This document shows positions 39,332-49,732 of a DNA stretch of 63,063 nucleotides, piece after piece. Position 1 is the stretch's first letter; each line of letters opens with the position of its first letter. Source of the stretch: Chitinophagaceae bacterium (GTDB lineage Bacteria > Bacteroidota > Bacteroidia > Chitinophagales > Chitinophagaceae); the NCBI GenBank assembly GCA_027486835.1, contig JAIXOJ010000204.1, positions 1-63,063 of the forward strand. Direction: 5' to 3'. Made by a program: the position numbers and the translations under genes. The notes beneath the pieces were generated by a model that made no database searches, was not told the origin of the DNA, and worked only from the letters and a program-made list of their open reading frames with translations.

Positions 39332-39590
39332 TCAATAGTCCCTTTTCATAGTTCTTTCCTTCTATCATTTCCGACCACTTTTGAGAAAATCCCATGAGAT
39401 AGCCCATTGACAATAAGATAAAAAGAAAGCCTTTTTGTGTTTTGAAATACATCTCGAATAATTTATTTAGACCGTTAAGAAAATAATGAAAGCATATTCT
39501 ATGCTTGAATGATAATGAAAGCGTAAAAGAAGCTTTTAAAAGTTTTACAATAGACAGGATAAAGCAATGAGCGAGAATTGGCTAAAAATC

Positions 39591-39624
39591 AAACATCCCG
39601 AAAACTGAATGCTTTCGGGATGTT
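39591..39624 (-). terminator. Terminator-like hairpin after GH97
   Basis: AACATCCCGAAA (39592-39603) pairs perfectly with TTTCGGGATGTT (39613-39624). On the minus strand it is followed by TGATTTTTA. It lies 80 bp past the GH97 stop and before the split beta-helix gene. Confidence 0.7.
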
Positions 39625-39703
39625 GATACAAAAAACGAACTATGAACCCCAAAATAATTAGGCACATTCTTGTCCGTTCCGCCGCTATACCGCATAAAGG
39701 AAC

Positions 39704-41524
39704 TTACTTCTTCGGAATAAACCTAAGTGCAACGCCTCCTTTTGCTACCAATGAAAATGTTTGAATGTCCTTGCTATTGGTGACTTGTTTGGATACTTTT
39801 CCCTCTGCATCCGTGTAAACCCACACTTCGTATTGCTTTTTCTTGGATAGAAAATCGGTCGGAATGGTGATGGTTCTTGCATCGTTGTTGGTTATGGCGC
39901 CTACAAACCACTCCTCTCCTTTTCTTCTAGCAATGGTTACGTTGGTGCCGGGTTCACCATCCAATACTTTGGTTTCCTCCCAAGTGGTGGGAAGGTATTT
40001 CCAAAGTTCTATTTCATCTCTATTGGTATAATTTTCGGGTCTTCCATACCAGTACAATGTTTGTAATGGACTATAATTGATGATCGACAAAGCCAATTGG
40101 TGGCATTTGGTGTTCAGCAACCTTTTTTCATTGAAACAATAGGTATAATCTGCCGCACCTGCAATAAATCTAGTAAAAGGCAGAATGGTATTGTGTGTTG
40201 CATCGGGAAATTCCTCATTTCCCCTTACCCCTTCTTGGGTGAGCAAATTAGGCCAAGTTCTGCTCCAGCCTGTTGGCGTAAATTCATCGTGTATGTCTAA
40301 TATCAATCCATAATGCGCCGCTTTTTTCACGGCATCATAAAGCCAGGTTGTCCATCTGTGAGACCCAGTGTGTACAAAACCATATTTTACCCCAGCCACT
40401 CCCCAACTTTTAAATAAAGGCAAAATAGTATCGAGTTGTCGCTCCATGGCGCGGTGGTTTACGTATAATAGCACGCCTTTACCCCTTGCTTTGCCGTAAG
40501 CAATCACCTCTTTCAAATCCAAACTTTTTAATGGGGATACCTTGGTGGCATCCGAAGCCACTTCATATTCGCTGCCGTACCATCCGGCATCAAACAAGAT
40601 ATAATCAATTTGCTGCTCCACGGCAAAGTCAATCAATTTCTTTGCGCCCACCGTGCTTAAAGTCATTTCACGCATCACTTTCCCTGGCTTGATCCAATCT
40701 GTATTGGTCAATGGGGTTGGCGGATTTAGGTTTTGGATAATAAAATTATTTTCCAACAATGCGCCTGGTTTTTCAGCCACCATCACCACGCGCCAAGGGC
40801 TGCCAAAAGGGGATGTTTCAGTGAGTTCGCCAAACAATCTGCTTTGCAATTGGTCAGTTGCCACTGTATGTAAGCGCATCCTCGGAAAATTAGATTGGTC
40901 GGCTTGCGCAATACAGGCCCATAAACCGTTGGAGAGATGTAAAGTAAGTGGCAATTCAGCCCCTGAAGTCCATCCAGTCAACGCTTTTTCTTCGTAAGCC
41001 CCCTGCGCATTTTTGGTAAAAAATGCCTTGCTATTGCTTGGAAATATAAAATTGGTCTCTTCTTGGCCTATATCCGCAATTTGGTATTTCCTATTTTCCG
41101 GGAAAAAATACTTAAATGCCACTCCTTCGTTATAAGCCCGAACGATTATTTGCATGGTAATGCCCGCTCTGTTTTTTGTTTCTAACGCTACAACAAGTTC
41201 ATTGTACTTATCTGCTATTTCCGAGCGTTCGCCATAAACGGGTTTCCACACGGAATTGGTGGATTTTTTTTCTGTTTTTGTAATACTAAATTGACTGTTC
41301 CAATTATTGCCAGCATATTGTGCTTTGGTTAACCCCAAGCCAGATGGCAAAATAATGGGCCGTTGTTTGTATTGAACCTCATAGGCTATTTTACCATCGG
41401 CATTTAAGATAAACCGATAAGAAAGTTTTCCATCAGGAGAGGAAACTTGCAAAGAATCTTGGGCATTTACTTTTCCAATAAATAAACATACCACAAAACA
41501 TAACACCATTTTTTCTATTCTCAT
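39704..41524 (-). CDS. GH97-family alpha-glycosidase, secreted
   Basis: This 606-residue protein has a signal peptide (1-21, to VNAQ), an N-terminal beta-sandwich with the GH97 opening SSPDGKLSYRFILNADGKIAYEV, a catalytic barrel, and a C-terminal beta domain. Gly382 (GVKYGFV) sits where retaining GH97 enzymes have the nucleophile Asp, as in inverting SusB-type members. PNLLTQEGVRGNEEF supplies Glu431 and the following acids. In HDEFTPTG, the position of SusB Glu439 appears to be Asp413, with Glu414 next to it; this alignment is from memory. It would hydrolyse alpha-glucosides or related bonds by inversion. A hairpin terminator follows, separating it from the interrupted beta-helix gene. Confidence 0.88.
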   Translation of the reverse strand: MRIEKMVLCFVVCLFIGKVNAQDSLQVSSPDGKLSYRFILNADGKIAYEVQYKQRPIILPSGLGLTKAQYAGNNWNSQFSITKTEKKSTNSVWKPVYGERSEIADKYNELVVALETKNRAGITMQIIVRAYNEGVAFKYFFPENRKYQIADIGQEETNFIFPSNSKAFFTKNAQGAYEEKALTGWTSGAELPLTLHLSNGLWACIAQADQSNFPRMRLHTVATDQLQSRLFGELTETSPFGSPWRVVMVAEKPGALLENNFIIQNLNPPTPLTNTDWIKPGKVMREMTLSTVGAKKLIDFAVEQQIDYILFDAGWYGSEYEVASDATKVSPLKSLDLKEVIAYGKARGKGVLLYVNHRAMERQLDTILPLFKSWGVAGVKYGFVHTGSHRWTTWLYDAVKKAAHYGLILDIHDEFTPTGWSRTWPNLLTQEGVRGNEEFPDATHNTILPFTRFIAGAADYTYCFNEKRLLNTKCHQLALSIINYSPLQTLYWYGRPENYTNRDEIELWKYLPTTWEETKVLDGEPGTNVTIARRKGEEWFVGAITNNDARTITIPTDFLSKKKQYEVWVYTDAEGKVSKQVTNSKDIQTFSLVAKGGVALRFIPKK

Positions 41525-41591
41525 AAAACTTAAAACATTTTCATAATTAAAGGGAAGTAAAAATTTGAACCCGAAATACTTTGTTATGCAG

Positions 41592-44500
41592 CTATTCCTT
41601 CACAAACTTCCTTTGCTCTATCATACCAGATCTTTCTATCCTTACGGTATAGCTGCCCATTGCCAAACCCGCTACATTTATTGAAGTACTTTCAATGCCC
41701 TTGTTTTGTTGATTGATTACTACCCTTCCCGTTGCATCAATAATTGTTATGGAAAGCATCCCCAGCCCATGGATATGTAAGAGGTCTTTAGTCGGGTTGG
41801 GGAAAATGGAAGTAGTAATTCCATCGCTTTTTCTACGAATTGTTACTGACTTGCTATACGCCTTATTCCCTGTTTTAAAAACCGCTGCAACGCGATAATT
41901 TATATAGGAAGTATTGGGCAAATGATAGTCGATAAACTGATACCCATTGGGGCTTGCATTTAAGCTGCGCTCTTTGCCAATGGCTTCATAATTACCCCCC
42001 TTTGTTTCCCTTTCAATATTACAGTAATCAACCGCTGCTGATTCATTGATTGACCAAGAAATTACCCCAGCATTGTTTTTTTCTTCCGCTAATAAATCAC
42101 CAAATAAAACAGACAATGGACTAGACTTTACAATAATCAATGCCAATCGATTGCTGCCATAACTGGCAGTGTCATTGGTGACGTAAAACGAATAACCATT
42201 TGTGAGATGAACAGCTTGTCTTGTTCCCAAAAAATTATCCTTTATCAGGTATTGAAACCCTGCATCAAAACCAGTGATTTCCCTAAGCTGTAGATGGAAC
42301 AAACCAACTTGACTGCTTTTAATGTTCAAAGAAACCGTATCGGCAGAACTGTCAAACGCCCTTGTGGCAATGGCCAATAAATGAGTGCCTTTTACACTTG
42401 TAAGCGATTGACTCCCTCCACCTAAGGAAACGGCATCCCAATCCATGGAATATTGTTTTGAACCATAATTATTGTAGCGCAAAACGCACTCATCCAACAA
42501 GTCATTGGCTGTATTAAACAATCCCAATCGAATAATTTGATTATTGCCTGCGCCGAAATATTGGAAATTGGGAATCAAAGAATCCGTTTTGTTTGACTCT
42601 TTGAACGTTACTGTATTGCCCGATTTATTTGCTTCCACAAAAAATGCCTGCCCTATCGCTAGATAATCTGCATTGGTTTGGTTATATCCCGATGCCGCAT
42701 TGCTAACCAAACCATTGGAATATGTGGTGTAATTCCCATTTCCATAGGGGCTGTATGTCCAGAATTTGTTGTTGATGTTAGTATTGGCTGCTTTAAATGC
42801 CGAAAAACTGATTTGACAGGGGTATGGATTTGCGAGCAATGTATATAGATGCAAGTTGGTGTCGTTAAGACCAACCGTAACATTTCCCTGCGTAATAGAA
42901 CCTGTTGCACTGAGTATAACAGCAGTTGGCGGTGCAGGGGCATTGCTCCCCAATTGATCTAAACAAGACCCCAAGTTCCGGTCGCCCCTGATATTCAACC
43001 TATATCCGATGCCAGGAATTAAATTGGTATTGTGTGTGTTGGGTATCGAAACCCATCTTGTACCGTTTACTTGCGTGGAATTGTAACTATACATACTTGG
43101 GGTATTGGTTTGGGTTTTGTCGAAACCATTACTATTATACCTGTCTGTTAAGCCACCATTACCAAAACTACTACCACAAACCGCTCCCCCACTGCCAACA
43201 CCTGTTATGTACACTTGTTGCTGCCAGGCGTTATTGATGGATTGGCTAATAGCACTACCCATAAAACTATACTTTCTCTGCACTTTAGCGGGAACGAACA
43301 ATTGCGAAACCACGTCCCCTAAGATATTGCCCCCTAAAGCAGGAATTCTCGCTACACCATTATTACTTGCTACCAATGTTAGATTACCCGATGATACCAA
43401 AGTGCCAGTTGTTAACTTCAAAAGGTTGGTTAGTTTCAAAGGATTTGCAAGTGTAATAGTTCCAGTAGTATTGATGGTTAATGAATTAAGCGAATTGGAA
43501 AAACCATTTGTTTGTTGGGAAAAATAAAGAGTGCCAACCCCTTGCAACTGTAAGCTCGATTGCGGTGAACCAATCAAGGAACCTGTACCCATAATCGAAT
43601 CAGCTATAGTAAAATTGAAGCCATTGAGCCCAATACTTGACCCCGCCTGAAGATTGCACTTGCCAACAGAAGTATTAGCACCCAATATGGGATAATTGGC
43701 AAGCCCACTAGGAAATGAAACATTCGCGCCACTGTAAGGCAGAAACCCTTTGCTCCAATTGTTTCTATCCAGCCAAACCCTGTTGGTTGCACCGCTCCAT
43801 TGATATTCCATACTGGCTGCATTGAGCAGAACAATCGACTGAAAGGGTGATAATAAGATGGTGCTTCCCGCTGGATATGAAATTCCTTGTGGTGTGATGG
43901 AGGGGCGGGCTACCACTATTGTTTTACTGACAGTAGTTTCATTATACTCAAACTGGATATAATCATTTACGTTGGAAGGGGTTGCTTTATAGAATTCCAC
44001 ATTGTCTATATTGATTACCCCATCTTCCGGTCCAACTAAAAACATCACACGCGGCGTTGGAACCGAGGTAGAAATTGGGATGATGTATTCGCATTCGGTT
44101 GCCACATCGTTTACTGCAATTTCAAATTGGGTGGAAGCTGCTGTAAAAGGAGATGCATTGTTTAATAAATAACAATTAATGGCGGTAGAAACAGTTCCCT
44201 TGATGGTAAATTTTAGTAAATAGAATTCGCCTTTTGTGAATGAAATGCTGGTACTTAAAGGACAAATAAGTTGCGAAGAATTGCTGGAGCCTGTCCCTGT
44301 AGTAGAAAATTGTAGGGAACCTCCAGTTAATACCCCTGTTGTAAAAACCCTGGTTGCTGTATTGCCAGTACCATTAGAAGTACTCCATCCATTGATGTTT
44401 GTGTTGAATGTACCGTTTGAAATCAAATTCGCACTCAACAAACTGGTGTATTTAGGAAAATATACAGGGCTTGATATACTGTTTGCATCATAACCACTGA

Positions 44501-46328
44501 ACCCCTTCCACCAAGATAGATTTCCAGAAATAAATGTAGTGGCTGGAAGCGAAGAAGTAGGTTTATAGAAATAATTAAATATCTCGCTTTTTGAAAATGG
44601 CTGAATGTAAAAATTATTGTTTAGCACACCCAAAGCAGCCAAATTAGAATCAGGCATTTCGCTTTTAGTACCATATTCAAGCAACTGCTTACCTGCAATT
44701 ATATCCGAACTTACAAATGTATTGTTTTGAATATCGCAGTTCTGAACCGGATAGGTTGCTGCTAAATTGTCGTGTTTTATCCATAAGCCACGCCTGCATC
44801 CATATACAAAATTGTTTTTAACTTGTACGTTCTTTACATTGTGTATATAAATACCACTATTCTTACAATAAGCTATCGTATTGCCAGTTACTTCTACATT
44901 TTGAGAGCGGTCGTCCACATAAATACCTTCCGATGGAGAATTATCCCCAGATGCCCCAACACCGTTCAATACGATATTATTGGTGACCTTTCGGTTGATC
45001 ATATTGGCGGTAGCAGTACCGTTCCACCAACAATAAATGGCCCCAGCATCGTCTAAAACGAACGTGTAATAGTTTATGTAATTTTCATTTATTAACACAT
45101 TTCCTGACCATAAAAAATATATAACACCACCACCCACCGTGTCAAAGCGATTCCGTTCTATTGTTATACCATTGCCAAGCGTATAAATGCCCCAATAATT
45201 TTGTGCAATCGAAGACATCCCAACCCATTTAGCTATGTTCTTAAATCGGTTGTTACGAAAAGTTAGGTTATCGCCATACGCATCTATGGCCGTTCCCTCA
45301 GTATTGCTAATTTCATTGTTCTCAATTAAAATATTAGTATTGGGAGATGAACTTGGCAAAATATCAATCGCGCCCTGACCACAGTTATTAATAACACAAT
45401 TACGCAAAATCAAATTATTTGATCTTGTGAAGCTTGCAGCAGAATTTTTGGATCCCACCAACTGTAGGCCATCTATAATAAAATTTGACTTTGTATGGAA
45501 ATTAATAAGGTTATTGGTATTGGCCACAGTGATGCTTTGAATATTGGGGTTCGTAATACTATACAATCGTATTGTATTACTGCCACTTATAAAACACCAT
45601 TCCCCTTCCCTATCCAAGGCATCTGGATGGTTCTGAAAAAAATAACCTTTTCCATTTTCGATTTCATATCCCGTAGCACCTGATAAAGTAATCGTATTAC
45701 CCGAATGTGACAAAACCCCTATTCGCTCAATTGTGTACGATTTATTACGGATAACCAATTCAGCTCCTGTCCAATCAGGACTAGCGGGTAATTCATTATC
45801 AGAAAATTGTGTAGAAGAACCCGTGGGATGTGTTGTAATGGTAAGATAAGGCTGGCTTGAATCACTATTAGGAAACCTGCCCAAGGGCTGCAATTGGTCA
45901 TTCACCATTAATGCAGAAGGCATACTTGTTAAGTTACTGTTGGTTGCCTCCCATAAGTTAGTACCAACATTTACCCAACTGGTCAATATTAATCGACCAT
46001 CCAAAACAGGTAATTGATTGCCACTGCCCCAGGCACCAAAATAAATCGGTTTGGTAGTTGATCCATTCACCGAAACAGAGGAAGGCAAATCGATGGTGCC
46101 ATAAAAAACCTCCCCACGTTTAAACAAAAAAGAATCGTCTGGCAATAAACTGTTTCTAAATAATGTGAATGCTGCCAAAGTTTGCCAAGGTGTGCTTGGA
46201 TTTTGCGCTTGAGCACTGGTATAACTATTTGACCCAGCATTGGCAAAATAGAATTTTCGGGCAAAACCTTTAGATGAAAAACAAACGATTATGATAAATA
46301 GACCAAAAATCCATTTCATATTTACCAT
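41592..46328 (-). CDS. Giant T9SS beta-helix protein (duplicate A)
   Basis: At 1578 residues this exported protein has a signal peptide (MVNMKWIFGLFIIIVCFSS, cleaved near FA-RKF; ATG at 46319 is an alternative). A right-handed beta-helix spans about 45-600 with many N-x-I/V repeats. A jelly-roll CBM-like module lies at about 650-800 (NTNINGWSTSNGTG and DGVINIDNVEFYK). Next come a module starting YQWSGATNRVWLDRNNWSKG and a long beta-rich region. A T9SS type A sorting domain ends it (SIFPNPTKDLLHIHG near residue 1505). It lies 63 bp downstream of a paralogue that shares about the first 650 residues at high identity. Pectin or other glycan binding/cleavage on the cell surface is inferred; no catalytic residues can be named. 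Confidence 0.85.
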   Translation of the reverse strand: MVNMKWIFGLFIIIVCFSSKGFARKFYFANAGSNSYTSAQAQNPSTPWQTLAAFTLFRNSLLPDDSFLFKRGEVFYGTIDLPSSVSVNGSTTKPIYFGAWGSGNQLPVLDGRLILTSWVNVGTNLWEATNSNLTSMPSALMVNDQLQPLGRFPNSDSSQPYLTITTHPTGSSTQFSDNELPASPDWTGAELVIRNKSYTIERIGVLSHSGNTITLSGATGYEIENGKGYFFQNHPDALDREGEWCFISGSNTIRLYSITNPNIQSITVANTNNLINFHTKSNFIIDGLQLVGSKNSAASFTRSNNLILRNCVINNCGQGAIDILPSSSPNTNILIENNEISNTEGTAIDAYGDNLTFRNNRFKNIAKWVGMSSIAQNYWGIYTLGNGITIERNRFDTVGGGVIYFLWSGNVLINENYINYYTFVLDDAGAIYCWWNGTATANMINRKVTNNIVLNGVGASGDNSPSEGIYVDDRSQNVEVTGNTIAYCKNSGIYIHNVKNVQVKNNFVYGCRRGLWIKHDNLAATYPVQNCDIQNNTFVSSDIIAGKQLLEYGTKSEMPDSNLAALGVLNNNFYIQPFSKSEIFNYFYKPTSSLPATTFISGNLSWWKGFSGYDANSISSPVYFPKYTSLLSANLISNGTFNTNINGWSTSNGTGNTATRVFTTGVLTGGSLQFSTTGTGSSNSSQLICPLSTSISFTKGEFYLLKFTIKGTVSTAINCYLLNNASPFTAASTQFEIAVNDVATECEYIIPISTSVPTPRVMFLVGPEDGVINIDNVEFYKATPSNVNDYIQFEYNETTVSKTIVVARPSITPQGISYPAGSTILLSPFQSIVLLNAASMEYQWSGATNRVWLDRNNWSKGFLPYSGANVSFPSGLANYPILGANTSVGKCNLQAGSSIGLNGFNFTIADSIMGTGSLIGSPQSSLQLQGVGTLYFSQQTNGFSNSLNSLTINTTGTITLANPLKLTNLLKLTTGTLVSSGNLTLVASNNGVARIPALGGNILGDVVSQLFVPAKVQRKYSFMGSAISQSINNAWQQQVYITGVGSGGAVCGSSFGNGGLTDRYNSNGFDKTQTNTPSMYSYNSTQVNGTRWVSIPNTHNTNLIPGIGYRLNIRGDRNLGSCLDQLGSNAPAPPTAVILSATGSITQGNVTVGLNDTNLHLYTLLANPYPCQISFSAFKAANTNINNKFWTYSPYGNGNYTTYSNGLVSNAASGYNQTNADYLAIGQAFFVEANKSGNTVTFKESNKTDSLIPNFQYFGAGNNQIIRLGLFNTANDLLDECVLRYNNYGSKQYSMDWDAVSLGGGSQSLTSVKGTHLLAIATRAFDSSADTVSLNIKSSQVGLFHLQLREITGFDAGFQYLIKDNFLGTRQAVHLTNGYSFYVTNDTASYGSNRLALIIVKSSPLSVLFGDLLAEEKNNAGVISWSINESAAVDYCNIERETKGGNYEAIGKERSLNASPNGYQFIDYHLPNTSYINYRVAAVFKTGNKAYSKSVTIRRKSDGITTSIFPNPTKDLLHIHGLGMLSITIIDATGRVVINQQNKGIESTSINVAGLAMGSYTVRIERSGMIEQRKFVKE

Positions 46329-46391
46329 GTTTTAATGTTTCAAATTTGAAGACACACAGTTTGAAATATTTACTCAAAAAAATAGCTTTCC

Positions 46392-49300
46392 CTACCTAAC
46401 AATTATTTTAGAGGAAACGCGGTTATTGATGTTGATAAAGTAATTACCACATGCTAATCCACTTGTCGATATGATTGCTATTCGATTTTTAATTGATCCA
46501 GTGCGAATTATGTTTCCAGCAATATCCGTCAATTGGTACTGGCTTTTTTCGCTATCAAATTGGTTGCTTAGGCTTATAGTAAACGAACTATTGCTTTTCA
46601 CTGGATTGGGGTAAACCAACAATCCGTCATCAATACCATTACTTTCTGTATTGATTCGTACAATATTGCTATAATGATATGCTCCATCCTTTTGCAACAC
46701 TTTTAAACGGTAAATATTTGAAGCAGAAAGGTTATTTGCAGCGTCAAAATAAACATACTCGTTGTTTTCTTGAAAAAATGAGTTCTCGTTCATACCAGCA
46801 ATTTTTTTCCAACCGTTTATTACTTGCGACCATTTCTCCAATTCAAAATAAGCAGCTTCACTCATCATATTGTTTGCCCAGCTAAGACGTATGCCCTTGC
46901 TATTCTTCACGCCCTTTAATTGGATAGATAAGGGTAACACTCCCTTAATGGTATCTTTCAACAATACCACACTACCCAAAGGAGGCAAAACATAACTGCT
47001 ACCAGCTAGGTATTTTATTCCCTGTGGAGTAATGTAACTTTCGGCCAAGATGATGCTTTTATTATTGCTTGATGCATTGTATTCGAAACGTATCCAATCG
47101 TCGGGATTGCTCAAGGTAACTTTTTGAAACACTACATTGTCTAAATAAACCGTTCCATCCTCTGGTCCTATTTCAAACATCAAGATTGGATTACTAATGC
47201 TTGCAACAATGGGCATCAGCAACTCAATTTCTTGTCTATTTGTAGAAAAAACAACAGAAAACTTTTTTGTAGCATTCGTAAATGGAGTAAAATTATCCCT
47301 TACATATACCACCATATTTCCTGTAGTGGTACTCTTTAAGCTGAATTTCAATGTATAAGTATCTCCCCCCGTTAGCGTAAATCCATTTGTTAAAACCCCT
47401 TTTAATTGAGAAGAATTAATGCCACCTGTTCCAGTTACCGTAAACGCTAAACAACCACCATCCAATTGGTTCGTCACCCTCGAAATGGTGGAAGAATTGC
47501 TTGCAGGATTCCAGTTTACCCAATTGCTGGTGTTACTGGTAAAATTGCTATTCCTCACTTCATTGGTTGAAGAAGATGGAATATATGGTGGGAAATATCT
47601 TGGACTCAACAGACTAGCACCATCATAGCCACTAAAGCCCTTCCACCAAGATAAATTACCTGTTAAGGAAGTTGTAGCCGGCAAGGCAGAACTGGGTTTA
47701 TAAAAATAATTGAATGTTTCATTTTTGGAAAATGGCTGTACGTAATAATTATTGTTTAACACTCCTAATGCTGCCAAATTAGAATCAGGCATTTCACTTC
47801 TTGTGAGATATTCCAACATAATTTTATCATTGCTAACATCTGGATTCACGAATACATTGTTTTGAATATCACAATTTTGAACAGGATAAGTAGCCGCTAA
47901 ATTGTCGTGTTTTACCCATAAAGCTCGCTTGCATCCATATACCAAATTGTTTTTTACTCGAACATTGTTAGCATTATGCACATAAATACCAGCATTTCTA
48001 CAATTGGCCACTGTATTACCTGTCACTTCCACATCTGTGGTACGATCATCAATATATATCCCCTCTGATGGAGAATTAACACCAGATGCTCCAACTGCGT
48101 TTAATACAATGTTATTGGTGATTTTTCGGTTCACCATGTTGGTAGCGGCTGTACCATTCCACCAGCAATAAATACCCCCTGCATCGTCTAAAACAAACGT
48201 GTAATAGTTTATGTAATTTTCATTTATCAATACATTTCCTGACCATAAAAAATATATTACACCACCACCCACCGTGTCAAAGCGATTCCTTTCTATCGTT
48301 ATACCATTGCCAAGCGTGTAAATGCCCCAATAGTTTTGTGCACCAGAAGACATCCCAACCCATTTTGCAATGTTATTGAAACGGTTGTTGCGGAAAATTA
48401 GGTTATCACCAAACCCATCAATAGCGGTACCCTCTGTATTGCTAATTTCATTGTTCTCAATTAAAATATTGTTATTGGGAGATGAACTTGGCAAAATATC
48501 AATCGCACCCTGACCACAGTTATTAATAATACAATTACGTAAAACCAAATTACTAGATCTTGTAAAGCTTGCAGCTGAATTTTTAGATCCCACCAACTGT
48601 AAACTATCTATAATAAAATTTGATTTTGAATTAAAACTTATAAGATTATTGGTATTGGCCACGGTGATGCTTTGGCTATTGGGATTTGTTGTGCTATATA
48701 ATCGTATTTTATTGCTTCCACTGAAAAAACACCATTCACCATTTCTATCCAAAGCAGTAGGGTGGTTCTGAAAAAAATATCCTTTTCCATTCTCAATTTC
48801 ATATCCCGTAGCACTTGATAAAGTAATAGTATTACCTGAATGCAACAAAACCCCTATTCGCTCAATGGTGTAAGATTTATTTCTAATTACCAATTCAGCT
48901 CCTGTCCAATTGGGATTAGAGGGTAATTCATTGTCCGTAAATTGTGTTGAAGAACCTGTAGGATGCGAAGTAATGGTAAGATAAGGCTGGCTTGAATCAC
49001 TATTAGGATACCTGCCCAAGGGCTGCAATTGGTCATTCACCATTAATGCCGATGGCATACTGAATAAATTGCTGTTGGTGGCCTCCCATAGATTGGCACC
49101 CACATTTACCCAACTCGTTAGTTTTAGTCGTCCATCCAAAACAGGTAATTTACTACCCCCACCCCAAGCACCAAAATAAATGGGCTTTGCTGTGCTACCA
49201 TTTACCAATACCGAAGCTGGTAAATCGATAGTGCCATAAAAAACATCCCCTTTTTTAAAAAGAAATGAATCGCCCGGCAACAAATTGTTTCTAAACGAAG

Positions 49301-49472
49301 TAAAAGCAGCCAATGTTTGCCAAGGGGTGTTTGGATTTTGCGCCTGCGTACTGGAATAACTATTTAAACCAGCATTGGCAAAATAAAATTTGCGAGCAAA
49401 TGCGCCATTAAATAACAGGATTAAAATAAATAAAATCCCAAACTGTTTCTTTGCATAACCACACTTAACCAT
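46392..49472 (-). CDS. T9SS beta-helix protein (duplicate B)
   Basis: From ATG 49472 (MVKCGYAKKQFGILFILILLFNG) the protein has 1026 residues, with a signal peptide cleaved after FA. The beta-helix from RKFYFANAG to about residue 600 is nearly the same as in the downstream giant protein, including shared long stretches such as NYWGIYTLGNGITIERNRFD. A CBM-like module follows (about 640-790, SSQLKGVLTNGFTLTGGDTY, DGTVYLDNVVFQ). A fibronectin-like segment (LSWANNMMSEAAYFELEKW) comes next, and a T9SS type A domain ends it (LVYPNPVKSNSSF). It lacks the long beta-rich insert of duplicate A. Tandem duplication followed by module exchange is the simple reading. Role at the cell surface is inferred. 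Confidence 0.85.
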   Translation of the reverse strand: MVKCGYAKKQFGILFILILLFNGAFARKFYFANAGLNSYSSTQAQNPNTPWQTLAAFTSFRNNLLPGDSFLFKKGDVFYGTIDLPASVLVNGSTAKPIYFGAWGGGSKLPVLDGRLKLTSWVNVGANLWEATNSNLFSMPSALMVNDQLQPLGRYPNSDSSQPYLTITSHPTGSSTQFTDNELPSNPNWTGAELVIRNKSYTIERIGVLLHSGNTITLSSATGYEIENGKGYFFQNHPTALDRNGEWCFFSGSNKIRLYSTTNPNSQSITVANTNNLISFNSKSNFIIDSLQLVGSKNSAASFTRSSNLVLRNCIINNCGQGAIDILPSSSPNNNILIENNEISNTEGTAIDGFGDNLIFRNNRFNNIAKWVGMSSGAQNYWGIYTLGNGITIERNRFDTVGGGVIYFLWSGNVLINENYINYYTFVLDDAGGIYCWWNGTAATNMVNRKITNNIVLNAVGASGVNSPSEGIYIDDRTTDVEVTGNTVANCRNAGIYVHNANNVRVKNNLVYGCKRALWVKHDNLAATYPVQNCDIQNNVFVNPDVSNDKIMLEYLTRSEMPDSNLAALGVLNNNYYVQPFSKNETFNYFYKPSSALPATTSLTGNLSWWKGFSGYDGASLLSPRYFPPYIPSSSTNEVRNSNFTSNTSNWVNWNPASNSSTISRVTNQLDGGCLAFTVTGTGGINSSQLKGVLTNGFTLTGGDTYTLKFSLKSTTTGNMVVYVRDNFTPFTNATKKFSVVFSTNRQEIELLMPIVASISNPILMFEIGPEDGTVYLDNVVFQKVTLSNPDDWIRFEYNASSNNKSIILAESYITPQGIKYLAGSSYVLPPLGSVVLLKDTIKGVLPLSIQLKGVKNSKGIRLSWANNMMSEAAYFELEKWSQVINGWKKIAGMNENSFFQENNEYVYFDAANNLSASNIYRLKVLQKDGAYHYSNIVRINTESNGIDDGLLVYPNPVKSNSSFTISLSNQFDSEKSQYQLTDIAGNIIRTGSIKNRIAIISTSGLACGNYFININNRVSSKIIVR

Positions 49473-49732
49473 ATTTCCAGAATTTATTTTATCACGAATC
49501 ATAATATTTCAACTTATTCAATTTTCATAACATCGAAATTGTAAATGGAGGTAATTTCACGCTACTGTAATCCTTTTCTTTTGTTAGCATAAGAACCTTT
49601 CCTAAAGGTGGAAACCCTGAGAAAGTAAATGGCCTTTTTGATGCCTATAAACCTGTTTTCTGGGAAAACCATAATCGTCATAGGAAAACTAAAAAAAGTA
49701 ATGCAAACTGTTACCTTATCCAATAAATATTG

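Larger units (their letters stand above)
37892..39452 (-). pseudogene. Secreted right-handed beta-helix protein, split by a 346-bp element
   Basis: The 5' part runs from ATG 39452 to 39326 and encodes a signal peptide (MYFKTQKGFLFILLSMGY, then LMGFSQ) plus about 18 residues ending GLLIE. The 3' part runs from 38973 to 37892 and encodes a parallel beta-helix (IKNCTISNPSGTYGIRLVNC, VEGNTIYNCFYGSGISLRNAG). Between them is a mobile element with target duplication. Removing the element and one 6-bp duplicate joins the parts in frame (GLLIE+NKSDVQIKNC) into 402 residues. The downstream part resembles the beta-helix of the giant T9SS protein at 57687-61772. As it stands, the signal peptide part reaches a stop inside the element. 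Whether the intact protein was an enzyme or a binding protein is unknown. Confidence 0.9.
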
